In this document: positions 10,221 through 18,270 of the stretch, piece after piece | How the letters are laid out: every line of letters begins with the position of its first letter | How positions within the stretch are numbered: position 1 is the first letter of the stretch | DNA from: Ferrovibrio sp. | GTDB taxonomy: Bacteria > Pseudomonadota > Alphaproteobacteria > Ferrovibrionales > Ferrovibrionaceae | DNA: 43,694 bases | NCBI RefSeq assembly: GCF_017994015.1 | Contig: NZ_JAGOLP010000028.1 | Coordinates: 1 to 43,694 of the forward strand | Direction of reading: 5' to 3' | Made by a program: the position numbers and the translations under genes | Notes under the pieces: generated by a model | What the model was told of the DNA's origin: nothing | Seen by the model: only the letters and a program-made list of their open reading frames with translations | Databases searched by the model: none

Positions 10221-11711
10221 TTAATCTTCCTCATCCGGCAATGGCACCTCGCCATTCTCCTCTTCCTCGCTGGAAAAGCCGTCAGTGCCGGTATTGTCCT
10301 GTTCCGGCACTTGCAGGTTGGTCGCCGGTTCGCTGTCAAATCCGGCCGGCAGGCCATCCACAGGAATCACATTCTCACTGGCACCGCCGCCGCCGCCATA
10401 AAGCTGATCGGGCAGCCACAGCGCGATTTCCGGGAACCAGTAGAGCAGCGCCATCGACAACAGCACGATGCCGACAAACGGATAGATACCCTGGAAAATC
10501 TGGGTGATGGTGATGTGTTTAGGTGCCACACCCTTGCAGTAGAAAGCCGCCATCGCCACTGGCGGGGTGAGGAACGAGGTTTGCAGGTTGAGCGCCACCA
10601 TGATGCCGAAGAAAAGCGGGTCAACGCCATAATGTTGCAACAGCGGCAGGAAGATCGGCACGAAGATGATAATGATCTCAGTCCATTCCAGCGGCCAGCC
10701 GAGCAGGAAGATCAGGAATTGGGCCAGAAGCATGAATTGTGTGCCGGAAAGATCGAGATAGTCGATCAGCTGGCGCACCACTTCATGGCCGTTGAGATAG
10801 GCAAACACTGCCGAGAAAGTGGCCGAGCCGACAAACAGCCAGCACACCATCGCCGCCGAACGCGCAGTGAGATACACCGACTCACTGAGCTTGGCCCAAC
10901 TGAAACTGCGATAGGCCACCGCCAGCACCACCGCGCCGGCAGCACCTACCGCCGCCGCCTCGGTCGGCGTGGCGAGGCCGGCGAGAATCGACCCCAGAAC
11001 GGAAACGATCAGCAAGGCCAGCGGCAGGAAGGAAGTGGCCAAAGCCCATAAAACCTGGGCAAACGGCACGTCGAGGATTTCCTTCGGCGGCTTGGGCGCA
11101 ATCTGCGGATTGATGATGGCGCGGCCCACCACATACGCCACATAAAAACCTGCCAGCATCAGGCCGGGAAAAAAGGCGCCGGCATAGAGCTTGACCACCG
11201 ACACGCCGGCCGTGGCGCCATAGAGGATCAGCAACACGCTGGGCGGAATCAGGATGCCGAGGCAGCCGCCGGCACAGACCACGCCAGTGGCCAGCTTCGG
11301 ATCATAGCCGGCGCGCAGCATCGAGGGCAAAGCCAGCAGGCTCATCAGCGTCACCACGGCGCCAACGATGCCGGTGGCAGTGGCAAACATGGCGCAGGTC
11401 AGCAAGGTTGCCACGGCCAGCGAGCCCGGCACATTCTTGGCCGCCAGTTCGATACTGAGGAATAATCGGTCGAGGATATTGGCACGCTCGACGATATAGC
11501 CCATGAACAGGAAAAGCGGCACCGAGATCAGCACGTCATTCGACATCACGCTGAATGTGCGCTGTACAAAAAGCTGGAAGATATGATCGCCCATGGCGTA
11601 ATAGCCAAAGCCGACACCCATCGCCATAAGAGTGAAGGCGATGGGAAAACCAAGCGCGATGGCGAACAGAAACGCCACCAGCATCAGAATGCCAACCTGC
11701 GGGTCAGTCAT
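10221..11711 (-). CDS. dctM: TRAP transporter large permease (DctM family)
   Basis: This 496-residue inner-membrane protein has 11-12 hydrophobic segments and is the ion-coupled translocation subunit of a tripartite ATP-independent periplasmic transporter. Typical DctM stretches include GFPIAFTLMAMG, ILIPPSVLLILYGATAGVSVV and LNLQTSFLTPPVAMAAFY. Its start overlaps the DctQ stop by 4 nt (ATGA). Unusual is a C-terminal tail of about 65 residues beyond the last membrane helix, glycine-rich then strongly acidic (SSEEEENGEVPLPDEED), which I do not know from typical DctM proteins of about 430 residues. The substrate class cannot be fixed from this subunit. Confidence 0.94.
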   Translation of the reverse strand: MTDPQVGILMLVAFLFAIALGFPIAFTLMAMGVGFGYYAMGDHIFQLFVQRTFSVMSNDVLISVPLFLFMGYIVERANILDRLFLSIELAAKNVPGSLAVATLLTCAMFATATGIVGAVVTLMSLLALPSMLRAGYDPKLATGVVCAGGCLGILIPPSVLLILYGATAGVSVVKLYAGAFFPGLMLAGFYVAYVVGRAIINPQIAPKPPKEILDVPFAQVLWALATSFLPLALLIVSVLGSILAGLATPTEAAAVGAAGAVVLAVAYRSFSWAKLSESVYLTARSAAMVCWLFVGSATFSAVFAYLNGHEVVRQLIDYLDLSGTQFMLLAQFLIFLLGWPLEWTEIIIIFVPIFLPLLQHYGVDPLFFGIMVALNLQTSFLTPPVAMAAFYCKGVAPKHITITQIFQGIYPFVGIVLLSMALLYWFPEIALWLPDQLYGGGGGASENVIPVDGLPAGFDSEPATNLQVPEQDNTGTDGFSSEEEENGEVPLPDEED

Positions 11712-12319
11712 CGGCCGGCCTCCACGCTTTCGGCCTCGGCAGCGCCATACTGCTTCTGCAACACCTGCTCCAATTCCTCCACATCGCCGAGGCGCGGCGG
11801 CCAGGCATTATTGCGGATGCAATACAGGCAGCGCAGAACTTCAGCCACGCCTTGCAGCAGCAGCAGCACACCGGTGATCGGGATGATGGTTTTGAAATGA
11901 TAGATCGGCGGGCCGTTTGGCGTGAACAGGCTGCGTTCCTTCATCACCCAGGATTGCGCCGCATAATCCCAGCCGGAATAAATCAGCGTGATGATGCCGG
12001 GAAAGAAAAACAGGAAATACAGCAGCAGATCCCAGCGCGCCTGAATACGTGGCTGCCAGCTACGATAGAGCCAGTCGCCCCGCACATGGCCGTTGCGCGC
12101 CAGGGCATAGGCACCAGCCATCATGAACAGGATACCATATAGGATATAGGCCGCGTCAAAGGCCCAATCGGTGGGTGCCTTGAGCACATAGCGGGAGAAC
12201 ACTTCGTAGCTGGTGGCAAGGGTTAGAAACACGATGCTCCAGCCGAAGAATTTACCGACCCAGGTATTCAGGCTGTCGATCCAGAATACCAGCCGGCCAT
12301 CAAAACTCTGCCTGTCCAT
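11708..12319 (-). CDS. dctQ: TRAP transporter small permease (DctQ family)
   Basis: This 203-residue membrane subunit has four hydrophobic helices (around residues 18-38, 50-70, 95-118 and 145-165). It contains the SRYVLKAPTDWAFDAAYILYG segment common in DctQ proteins, split here by helix boundaries. It bridges the binding protein and DctM. It is slightly longer than usual, with a polar C-terminal tail of about 35 residues. Stop and start overlap with dctM by 4 nt. It lies 98 nt after dctP, with a hairpin in between. Confidence 0.92.
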   Translation of the reverse strand: MDRQSFDGRLVFWIDSLNTWVGKFFGWSIVFLTLATSYEVFSRYVLKAPTDWAFDAAYILYGILFMMAGAYALARNGHVRGDWLYRSWQPRIQARWDLLLYFLFFFPGIITLIYSGWDYAAQSWVMKERSLFTPNGPPIYHFKTIIPITGVLLLLQGVAEVLRCLYCIRNNAWPPRLGDVEELEQVLQKQYGAAEAESVEAGR

Positions 12320-12371
12320 ACGCGCTCCCTGTTTTACGCTTTTGTTATATGCCGTCCCCCCGGCAGCAGAA

Positions 12372-12400
12372 CGGGAACCGCCAGTCCCCAGCGGTTCCCG
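12372..12400 (-). promoter_or_regulatory. Hairpin between dctP and dctQ
   Basis: A perfect 10-bp stem (CGGGAACCGC at 12372-12381 with GCGGTTCCCG at 12391-12400) has a 9-nt loop and no following U-run on the minus strand. It lies directly after the binding-protein gene. In binding-protein operons such hairpins often stabilise the upstream mRNA, so that more solute receptor than permease is made. That role is inferred here. Confidence 0.5.
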
Positions 12401-12417
12401 TCCCGATACGCTTTGCC

Positions 12418-13578
12418 TTAACCCTTCTTCTTGGCGGCGAAGAAGTGGTTGTAGGCCATCTGCTTGCTCGGCGTGTTGAGCAATTCATACCGCACCGTGC
12501 GGCGCACCCAATCAAGCTGCGACTTGATCACCTTCTCGAAGAACGGCTCGGCCCGCTGCGCCTTCAACACGGTATCCCAGGCATTGAGCTGGGCCTGCTG
12601 CACCGCGCGCGGCGTGGTGTAGACCTTAACCTTGTCCTTGGTCTGCAATTCCTGCAAATCGCGGGAATAGCGGTCCAGGGCCTTCCAAGACATATCCGAC
12701 GATGCCGCCTCGGCGGAGTATTTCAGGATCGCCTTCTGCTCGGTGGAGAGGCTGTCAAACTTGGTCTTGTTGAAGATGATCTCGAAGCATTCCGCTGCCT
12801 GGTGCCAACTTTGCAGCATGAACACCTTCGACACATCAGGGAAGCCAAGCAGCCGGTCGGAAGACGGGTTGTTGAATTCCGCCGCGTCCAGCAGGCCACG
12901 ATCCATCGCCGGCACGATTTCGCCACCGGCAACGATGGTGACCGCCGCACCCATTTCCTTGAACACATCGGCCGAGAGGCCAACAGTGCGGTATTTCAGA
13001 TTCTTGAGATCGTCGGCGGTTTTGACTTCCTTCTTGAACCAGCCGAGCGGCTGGCACGGCATCGGGCCGGAAACAAAGCCGACGATGTTGAGCTTGAGGA
13101 TGTCGTTGACCAGTTCGTTATAGAGCTTGTTGCCGCCACCATAGGCCATCCAGGCCAGCACGCCATTGGCATCCCAGCCAAAAGGCGGCACGGTGCCAAA
13201 CAGCGAGAAGGCCTTGTGCTTGCCATACCAATAGGCGGTCACGCCATGGCCGGCATCCAGCACACCGCTATGCACGGCATCCTGCATGCCAAATGCCGGC
13301 ACAACCGAACCGGCAGCCAGCACATCCAGCTTCAGCCGGCCGCCTGACATCTCGTTGACCCGGGTGGCGAAATCCGCCGCCATCTCATGGAAGATGTCTT
13401 TGGTCGGCCAGGTGCTCTGGTATTTCAGTGTCACGGTCTGGGCGCGGCTGACATTGGGCATCGCCACCGTGGCCACAGCAGCACCGGCTGCCAGGCCTGC
13501 GCCGCCAAGAAAGCCACGACGACTGCTCTTTTTCGACACGACCGCGCCTTTGGCGGCCGAGCTGTTATGCTCGCTCAT
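12418..13578 (-). CDS. dctP: TRAP transporter substrate-binding protein (DctP family, TakP-like), Tat signal
   Basis: This 386-residue periplasmic solute receptor has an N-terminus with a twin-arginine motif (SSRRGFLGG), a hydrophobic core (GLAAGAAVATVAM) and a likely cleavage after SRA. The mature protein shows TLKYQSTWP, the conserved receptor Arg segment LKYRTVGL, and AAEFNNPSSDRLLGF. This last pattern, as I remember it, is typical of the mannitol/chloroaromatic or 2-oxoacid (TakP) branch rather than classical DctP. The ATG has GGAGG six nt upstream. It is the first gene of dctP-dctQ-dctM. The 162-nt region upstream should hold the operon promoter, but I could not pick convincing boxes. 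Confidence 0.93.
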   Translation of the reverse strand: MSEHNSSAAKGAVVSKKSSRRGFLGGAGLAAGAAVATVAMPNVSRAQTVTLKYQSTWPTKDIFHEMAADFATRVNEMSGGRLKLDVLAAGSVVPAFGMQDAVHSGVLDAGHGVTAYWYGKHKAFSLFGTVPPFGWDANGVLAWMAYGGGNKLYNELVNDILKLNIVGFVSGPMPCQPLGWFKKEVKTADDLKNLKYRTVGLSADVFKEMGAAVTIVAGGEIVPAMDRGLLDAAEFNNPSSDRLLGFPDVSKVFMLQSWHQAAECFEIIFNKTKFDSLSTEQKAILKYSAEAASSDMSWKALDRYSRDLQELQTKDKVKVYTTPRAVQQAQLNAWDTVLKAQRAEPFFEKVIKSQLDWVRRTVRYELLNTPSKQMAYNHFFAAKKKG

Positions 13579-13714
13579 TGTTTCCTCCGTTGCGCCGGCT
13601 GCCCTGGCAACCGGATTCTTATTATTGTTGACTCGAAGCGAATACTTGAGTGCAGGAATGATTACGGACGCACCGGGAGACTGGCAAGCGTAAATGTTCG
13701 CCTGCTCAATAAAT

Positions 13715-13740
13715 TCCTGCCTTCGCAGATGCGAACAGGA
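13715..13740 (-). terminator. Possible weak terminator after the AEC transporter gene
   Basis: Immediately beyond the transporter stop (13741), TCCTG + TTCGCA pair with TGCGAA + CAGGA around a 2-nt loop, with a 2-nt bulge. On the minus strand the hairpin is followed by AATTTATT, a poor U-run. It may end the crotonase-TetR-thioesterase-AEC transcript. The inner TTCGCAGATGCGAA palindrome could alternatively be a protein-binding site upstream of dctP. Confidence 0.35.
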
Positions 13741-14682
13741 TCAATAAGCCGTGAATAGCACCATGAAGGCGGAAACCGTTATCGTTGCAATCACCGTGGT
13801 CACCAGGATGGTGCTGGAACTGCGCTCGACATAGGTATTCTGCGTGCTGGCTAAAATATAGACATTGGCGGCAGTGGGCATGGAAGCCTGAATAACCGCC
13901 ACCGCAGTGAGGAACGGATCAAGTTTGAGCACCAGGCTTGCCAGCATCCACACCGCCAGCGGATGCAACGCCAGCTTGCCGATGGTGGTGAGGGTCACCT
14001 CCTCCAATCCGTCGGAAAGCGGCCGGCCCACCAGGGTGAGGCCGAGCGAAAACAATGCGCAGGGCGCCGAGGCGGCGGCAAGCAGACTGCCGAAGGCATC
14101 CACCGGCGCCGGCAGGCTCCAGCCGGTGAAGCCCCAGAGCAGACCGGCGAAGGTGGCAATAATCAGTGGGTTGCGTGCCATGCCAAACAGCACACGCTTG
14201 AAGATGGCCGGCAGCGAGGCGTGTCGCCCGCCCGTCCCCTCGATGATCGCGGTGGTGAGTGGGATCAGGATCACATGGTCAAACACGATCACCAGCACTG
14301 CCGGCAGCACGGCGGCATCGCCGAACAGTGCAATCAGGATCGGCAGCCCCATATAGCCGACATTGCCAAAACCAGCGCCCATGCCCTGCACCGCGCGCTC
14401 GCCCCAGGTCAGGCGTGGCAGCAGCAAGCGGCTGAGCAGCATCACACTGCCATAGGCGATCAGGCCGCCACCGGTATAGGCGGCGACAAAGCGCGGATCA
14501 AAGGCTTCCACCACCGGTGCTTCTGCCATCTTCATGAACAGCATCATCGGCAGCGCAAACCAGATCACAAAGGCATTCAAGCCAACATGGGCGCTGGCCG
14601 TGATGAGGCGGAAATGCCCGGCGGCATAGCCGGTGAAGATCAGGCCGAAGAATGGCAGCGAAACCGTCAGCAGTGTTTCCAT
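13741..14682 (-). CDS. AEC-family (auxin efflux carrier-like) transporter
   Basis: This 313-residue membrane protein has about ten hydrophobic helices in two five-helix halves. The N-terminal pattern (LPFFGLIFTGYAAGHFRLI), GFGNVGYMGLPILIALFG and the C-terminal QASMPTAANVYILAS are characteristic of bacterial AEC permeases. Members of this family export or exchange organic acids such as malate or malonate, and many have unknown cargo. GAGGGGA lies about 7 nt before the ATG. It sits 26 nt after the triple-hotdog gene on the same strand, so it probably shares that operon and may move a small carboxylate related to acyl-CoA turnover. Confidence 0.9.
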   Translation of the reverse strand: METLLTVSLPFFGLIFTGYAAGHFRLITASAHVGLNAFVIWFALPMMLFMKMAEAPVVEAFDPRFVAAYTGGGLIAYGSVMLLSRLLLPRLTWGERAVQGMGAGFGNVGYMGLPILIALFGDAAVLPAVLVIVFDHVILIPLTTAIIEGTGGRHASLPAIFKRVLFGMARNPLIIATFAGLLWGFTGWSLPAPVDAFGSLLAAASAPCALFSLGLTLVGRPLSDGLEEVTLTTIGKLALHPLAVWMLASLVLKLDPFLTAVAVIQASMPTAANVYILASTQNTYVERSSSTILVTTVIATITVSAFMVLFTAY

Positions 14683-14708
14683 GGCTTCGTCCCCTCTCGG
14701 CCTGCGGC

Positions 14709-16064
14709 TCAGACCGGCGGCAGCAGATGCCGGGTGAAACCGGCGCGCACCGGTTCCGGCATGGTGATCGCCTTGCGCGTCTTGAGATCAAAAAACACCG
14801 CCACCACTTCGGCGGTGGCCAGTGTTTCGCCGCTATTGCTATCCAGCAGCAGATGGCCGAAGCGCCAGGTCTTGTCGCGCAGTTCCAGCACCCCGGTCTG
14901 GCAGTGGAAAGCCTGACCAACCCGCATCATCTGCTTGATGTCGATGATATAATCCAGCGCCGCCGAACCCAGCCCGGCCTCACGCATACGCGATGTGTCA
15001 AAATCCGCCGCCACAAACACATTCATCGCCGCAGATGAAAAGCGCGCCATATAGAAGCGCGTCGCCATACGGCCATTCTCGTCGCATTCCCATTGATCAA
15101 CGCCACCCCGGCAGGTTTCATACATGCCATCGCGCAGGCTTAACGGCGGCGGCGGCGAACCGGCGGGCGGCAAGGGCGGACCACCGGGAAAGGCCGCAAC
15201 CCATGGCTCGGCCAGGCGCTGCGCCGCAGCCGGCAATGCCGCCTGACGCCCGCTGGCCAGCTCTTCCACCGTCAGCCGCGCTTCCACCACGGCGGAGAGC
15301 ACACCGGTTTCAAAATCGTGCAATTCATGCAGCAGGGTGACGCCCTCGGCATCGGCGCTGCGGATCGCACTGCGCATCACGGTGATGGCGGCATTATGCA
15401 ATTCGCGGCGGAACTGGATACGGTAACGCTGTGGCCGCAGCGCCAGGCCAAGCGCTGCCAGGGCGCGTGGCCCCAGCCCCAGGGCGGTGAAAACATGGCG
15501 ATCAGCATCGGCAGCGCGGGCGAGATAAAACTGCACATTGAGATGGCCCATGCGATCGCATTCCCAGGCATTCACCGGGCTGCGATGCGACATCATCCAG
15601 CCCGGCTCGGCCTCGGGCACAGCCTGCTGCACCAGAGCTTCTTCACCGTTGAGCAGCAGGCCGGCAAAGCCTTGGCGCAGATCGTCCGGCAGCGGCACGG
15701 ATTTCCGCGCCTCCAGATCAAAACACAGGCCCAGCACATCGGCGCGCATGGCCAGTTCGCCGCTTTCGGCATCGAACAACCGATGATGCAGTACCAGCTT
15801 GCGGCCCTCCACCGCCTTGATCGCGCTTTCCATGCGGATCACACTGCCGGCGCGCAATTCACGCAGATAGTCGATATTCTGGTTCACCGCCACGATGCCC
15901 AGCCGGCGCTGTTCCAGCCCGATGCGGCCCAGGCCGCCGGCATGCAGCAGGCTGGCGGCGGCATCACTGATGCGGCCAACATAGAATTGCACATTGTAAT
16001 GGCCGTATTGGTCGCATTCCCAGGCTGCGACCGAGCCGCGATAGGTTTCGCGAAACGCTGGCAC
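14709..16064 (-). CDS. Triple hotdog-fold acyl-CoA thioesterase-like protein
   Basis: This 451-residue protein consists of three tandem 4HBT/YbgC-like hotdog units. Each begins with a near-identical motif: WECDQYGHYNVQFYVGR (about residue 15), WECDRMGHLNVQFYLAR (about 170) and WECDENGRMATRFYMAR (about 316). The Asp and GH of this motif correspond to the catalytic Asp loop of single-domain thioesterases. The third copy has lost the His (GR MAT). Repeated later motifs such as LLHHRLFDAESGELAM, LLHELHDFETGVLSA and FGHLLLDSNSGETLAT confirm the triplication. Normal family members are about 140 residues and assemble as dimers or tetramers. The start codon is GTG. It probably hydrolyses CoA thioesters, but domain 3 may be structural. 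It lies 52 nt downstream of the TetR gene. Confidence 0.85.
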   Translation of the reverse strand: MPAFRETYRGSVAAWECDQYGHYNVQFYVGRISDAAASLLHAGGLGRIGLEQRRLGIVAVNQNIDYLRELRAGSVIRMESAIKAVEGRKLVLHHRLFDAESGELAMRADVLGLCFDLEARKSVPLPDDLRQGFAGLLLNGEEALVQQAVPEAEPGWMMSHRSPVNAWECDRMGHLNVQFYLARAADADRHVFTALGLGPRALAALGLALRPQRYRIQFRRELHNAAITVMRSAIRSADAEGVTLLHELHDFETGVLSAVVEARLTVEELASGRQAALPAAAQRLAEPWVAAFPGGPPLPPAGSPPPPLSLRDGMYETCRGGVDQWECDENGRMATRFYMARFSSAAMNVFVAADFDTSRMREAGLGSAALDYIIDIKQMMRVGQAFHCQTGVLELRDKTWRFGHLLLDSNSGETLATAEVVAVFFDLKTRKAITMPEPVRAGFTRHLLPPV

Positions 16065-16116
16065 GATATTCTCTTTGTTTTATGGCTGCGCAAAGGCGGG
16101 CGACCATGTTCGCCGC

Positions 16117-16800
16117 TTATCGCGGCGCGTGCAAGCGCTCGACTAGATGGCCGACCTGGCGCTGTATCACCGCCTCGCCGTCATCGCCCAGCATCCGCAG
16201 CCGGCCGGTGGCCTGCAACAGCAGCGTGCCGCAGATGCTGCCCACCAGATCAACGGTTTCGCGCCGCACCTGCTCCGGATCATTCAAACCACTGGCCTGG
16301 ATCGCCTCGCCCAGCAGGGCAAAACACTGGATCAGGCGGCCATTCAGCATGCGGTCCAGTGCCGGGCTGAGGCCGGTCGGCTTCAGCCCCTGGGCCAGAT
16401 ACAGGCCCAGATGCAGATCCTCTGGCCGGTGCTGGTAGAAGCGGTAGAAACCAAGCGCGCCGGCCAGCAGGCGCTCAGCGGGCGGCATGGCGGGCGCCAC
16501 CGCTTCGCGCAGGCTTTTCAGCAGGTCGGCCAATGAAGCGGTCAGCATCTCGGCATAGATCGCCTCCTTGCTGTCGAATTGCAGATACACCGTGCCGGGC
16601 GCGATGCCGGCGGCTTCGGCAATGGCCCGGATGGTGGCGCCTTCCAGGCCCTGGGCGGCAAAAACCTGGCGCGCGGCCGTGATGATCGCATCACGCTTGA
16701 AGGTCGCCAGTGCCAAGCGGCGTTCACCCTTGGGGCTAGCCTTCGTGGCGCCACGCCCAGGATCAGCGGGCATTTTTCCACGATAACGGATCGCCGCCAT
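16117..16800 (-). CDS. TetR-family transcriptional regulator
   Basis: This 227-residue repressor-type protein has an N-terminal helix-turn-helix (about residues 35-80: IITAARQVFAAQGLEGATI, then AIAEAAGIAPGTVYLQF and KEAIYAEML). A helical ligand-binding domain follows. The ATG at 16800 has AAGGAG four nt upstream but overlaps the crotonase gene by 38 nt. An alternative ATG at 16773, with an 11-nt overlap and GGAAAA upstream, gives 218 residues. Either way it is coupled to the crotonase gene. It probably represses its own operon through the palindromes at 17656-17680 and is relieved by an acyl-CoA or similar ligand, as in other acyl-CoA-responsive TetR proteins. This regulatory model is inferred. 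Confidence 0.9.
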   Translation of the reverse strand: MAAIRYRGKMPADPGRGATKASPKGERRLALATFKRDAIITAARQVFAAQGLEGATIRAIAEAAGIAPGTVYLQFDSKEAIYAEMLTASLADLLKSLREAVAPAMPPAERLLAGALGFYRFYQHRPEDLHLGLYLAQGLKPTGLSPALDRMLNGRLIQCFALLGEAIQASGLNDPEQVRRETVDLVGSICGTLLLQATGRLRMLGDDGEAVIQRQVGHLVERLHAPR

Positions 16801-17617
16801 CGCGCTCCTTCACCGCTGCCTTGAAGCCCACTTGCTCGCAGCGCGCCTTGAAGGCCACACCTTCCGGGCTATGCCGGGTGATGCCGTCAAACACCGTGGC
16901 CAGGGTCTGGGTCGAAGTCAGGCCCATATTATCAAGCGCCTGATTCACCATCAGCTTCTGCATCATCAACTGGTTCTTCGGCACACTGGCGATGCGGCCG
17001 AGCAGGTCTTCCACATAATCGTCCAGTTGCGCCTCCGGCACTGCATCGATCACCAAACCATATTCCTTGGCGGTGCGGCCATCGATCAGATCGCCGGTCA
17101 GCAGCATGCGCTTGGCACGTTCAGCACCCAGGCGATAAACCCACATCGCCGTGGTGGGGCAACCCCAGATGCGCGCCGGCGGATAACCGATGCGGGCATC
17201 ATCCGCCATCACCACCAGATCAGAGCAGAGCGCGATATCGCTGCCGCCGGCCACGGCAAAGCCGCGCACCTTGGTCACCACCGGCTTGAGCGAACGCCAC
17301 AGGCTGAAATAACAATCGGTGCAATGGCGCATCCACTGGTAATCCACCATTGGGTCCCAGGGCATGTCCTGGCTGCCCTTCACCGGGCGCGGCGCCTCGG
17401 CATAGGCCTTCAGGTCATAACCGGCGCAGAAGGCCCGGCCGGCGCCGGTCAGCGCGATGACATGCACCTCGTCATCCCAATTGGCACGCTCCACGGCGGC
17501 CTTCAGCGCATCGGGCAGTTCATCATTGATGGCGTTGAGATGCTCGGGGCGGTTCAGGGTGATGCGGGCGATGCGGCCATCACGCTCGTAAAGCACCACT
17601 GGATTGCTGTCGGTCAT
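16763..17617 (-). CDS. Crotonase-superfamily protein (enoyl-CoA hydratase/isomerase-like)
   Basis: This 284-residue protein has the crotonase fold, with the CoA-binding FCAGYDLKAYAE segment and the oxyanion-hole GFAVAGGSDIALCSD. The usual first catalytic Glu position carries Asp (GGSDIA). The second catalytic site reads GYPPARIWGCP, without the Glu of standard hydratases. A simple hydratase mechanism is therefore unlikely, and it may be an isomerase, a hydrolase or another crotonase reaction. GGAGG lies about 6 nt upstream of the ATG. It is the first gene of an operon with TetR, the triple-hotdog protein and the AEC transporter. Confidence 0.88.
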   Translation of the reverse strand: MTDSNPVVLYERDGRIARITLNRPEHLNAINDELPDALKAAVERANWDDEVHVIALTGAGRAFCAGYDLKAYAEAPRPVKGSQDMPWDPMVDYQWMRHCTDCYFSLWRSLKPVVTKVRGFAVAGGSDIALCSDLVVMADDARIGYPPARIWGCPTTAMWVYRLGAERAKRMLLTGDLIDGRTAKEYGLVIDAVPEAQLDDYVEDLLGRIASVPKNQLMMQKLMVNQALDNMGLTSTQTLATVFDGITRHSPEGVAFKARCEQVGFKAAVKERDGGDPLSWKNAR

Positions 17618-17655
17618 GGTTTCCTCCCAGTTTCTGGTGAGGCCACTTTATCATC

Positions 17656-17680
17656 GTTCATTAGAATGAACAGTGTTCAT
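17656..17680 (-). promoter_or_regulatory. Overlapping palindromic operators upstream of the crotonase-TetR operon
   Basis: Two perfect inverted repeats share half-sites. GTTCATT-AG-AATGAAC occupies 17656-17671, and ATGAACA-G-TGTTCAT occupies 17666-17680. They lie 38-63 nt before the crotonase start, where a promoter must be, and overlap the stop of the upstream GNAT gene. The TGAAC-n-GTTCA form is typical of TetR-family operators, so the adjacent TetR protein is the obvious binder. Assignment is by pattern and position. Confidence 0.65.
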
Positions 17681-18153
17681 AATTTTAACTCGCGGTAGCG
17701 GATATCCGGCATCGGATTATTATAATATGGCGCAATATCGCCGAAGCCGAGGCGGTCATAGAGCCGGTTGGCGGCCTGCATGCGCTGTAGGCTATCCAGC
17801 CGCATATAGGCATAACCAAGCCGGCGCGCCTCAGCGATCACCGCCTCGGCCAGCAGCCGGCCAAGCCCGCTGCCGCGCCCCTCGGGGCCAACATAGAGCC
17901 GCTTCATTTCGCAGATACCCGGTTCCAGCGGCCGCAAGGCCACCACGCCGGCGGCATTGCCGCCAAGCAGGCCGAGCAGCAGCGCACCGCCGGCCGCTTC
18001 GGCATATTTTCCCGGCAGGCCGGCCAATTCAGCCGCAAAATCCTGAAAACTGAGGCTGAAATCCAGCGAATCGGCATAGGCCTGAAACAGCCGCCGAGCG
18101 GTTAGCATGTCGGCCGCGCCGCTGGCTGGCCGAATCAGGATGGCATTGGTCAT
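17677..18153 (-). CDS. GNAT-family N-acetyltransferase
   Basis: This 158-residue acetyl-CoA-dependent N-acyltransferase carries the acetyl-CoA pyrophosphate-binding loop in GPEGRGSGLGRLL (motif A R/QxxGxG/A). The following helix (AEAVIAEARRLGYAYMRLDS) and the C-terminal ANRLYDRLGF are typical of GNAT domains. I start it at the ATG at 18153, where homology-like sequence (MTNAILIRPAS) begins. The frame stays open to 18258, but the added residues look non-conserved, and no start has a good Shine-Dalgarno. It is the last gene of a DUF1127-PhzF-GNAT run. The substrate is unknown. Confidence 0.85.
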   Translation of the reverse strand: MTNAILIRPASGAADMLTARRLFQAYADSLDFSLSFQDFAAELAGLPGKYAEAAGGALLLGLLGGNAAGVVALRPLEPGICEMKRLYVGPEGRGSGLGRLLAEAVIAEARRLGYAYMRLDSLQRMQAANRLYDRLGFGDIAPYYNNPMPDIRYRELKL

Positions 18154-18270
18154 GCCGCTATCGAAAAGGGTTTGGGCGGGATGCGCAACAGGGACAGCGC
18201 ACCCCGCCCTGACGGTCGCATCCTTCGGGGACATCGATGCGACCGGGTCCAAAGCCATATCAGGCGTTGT

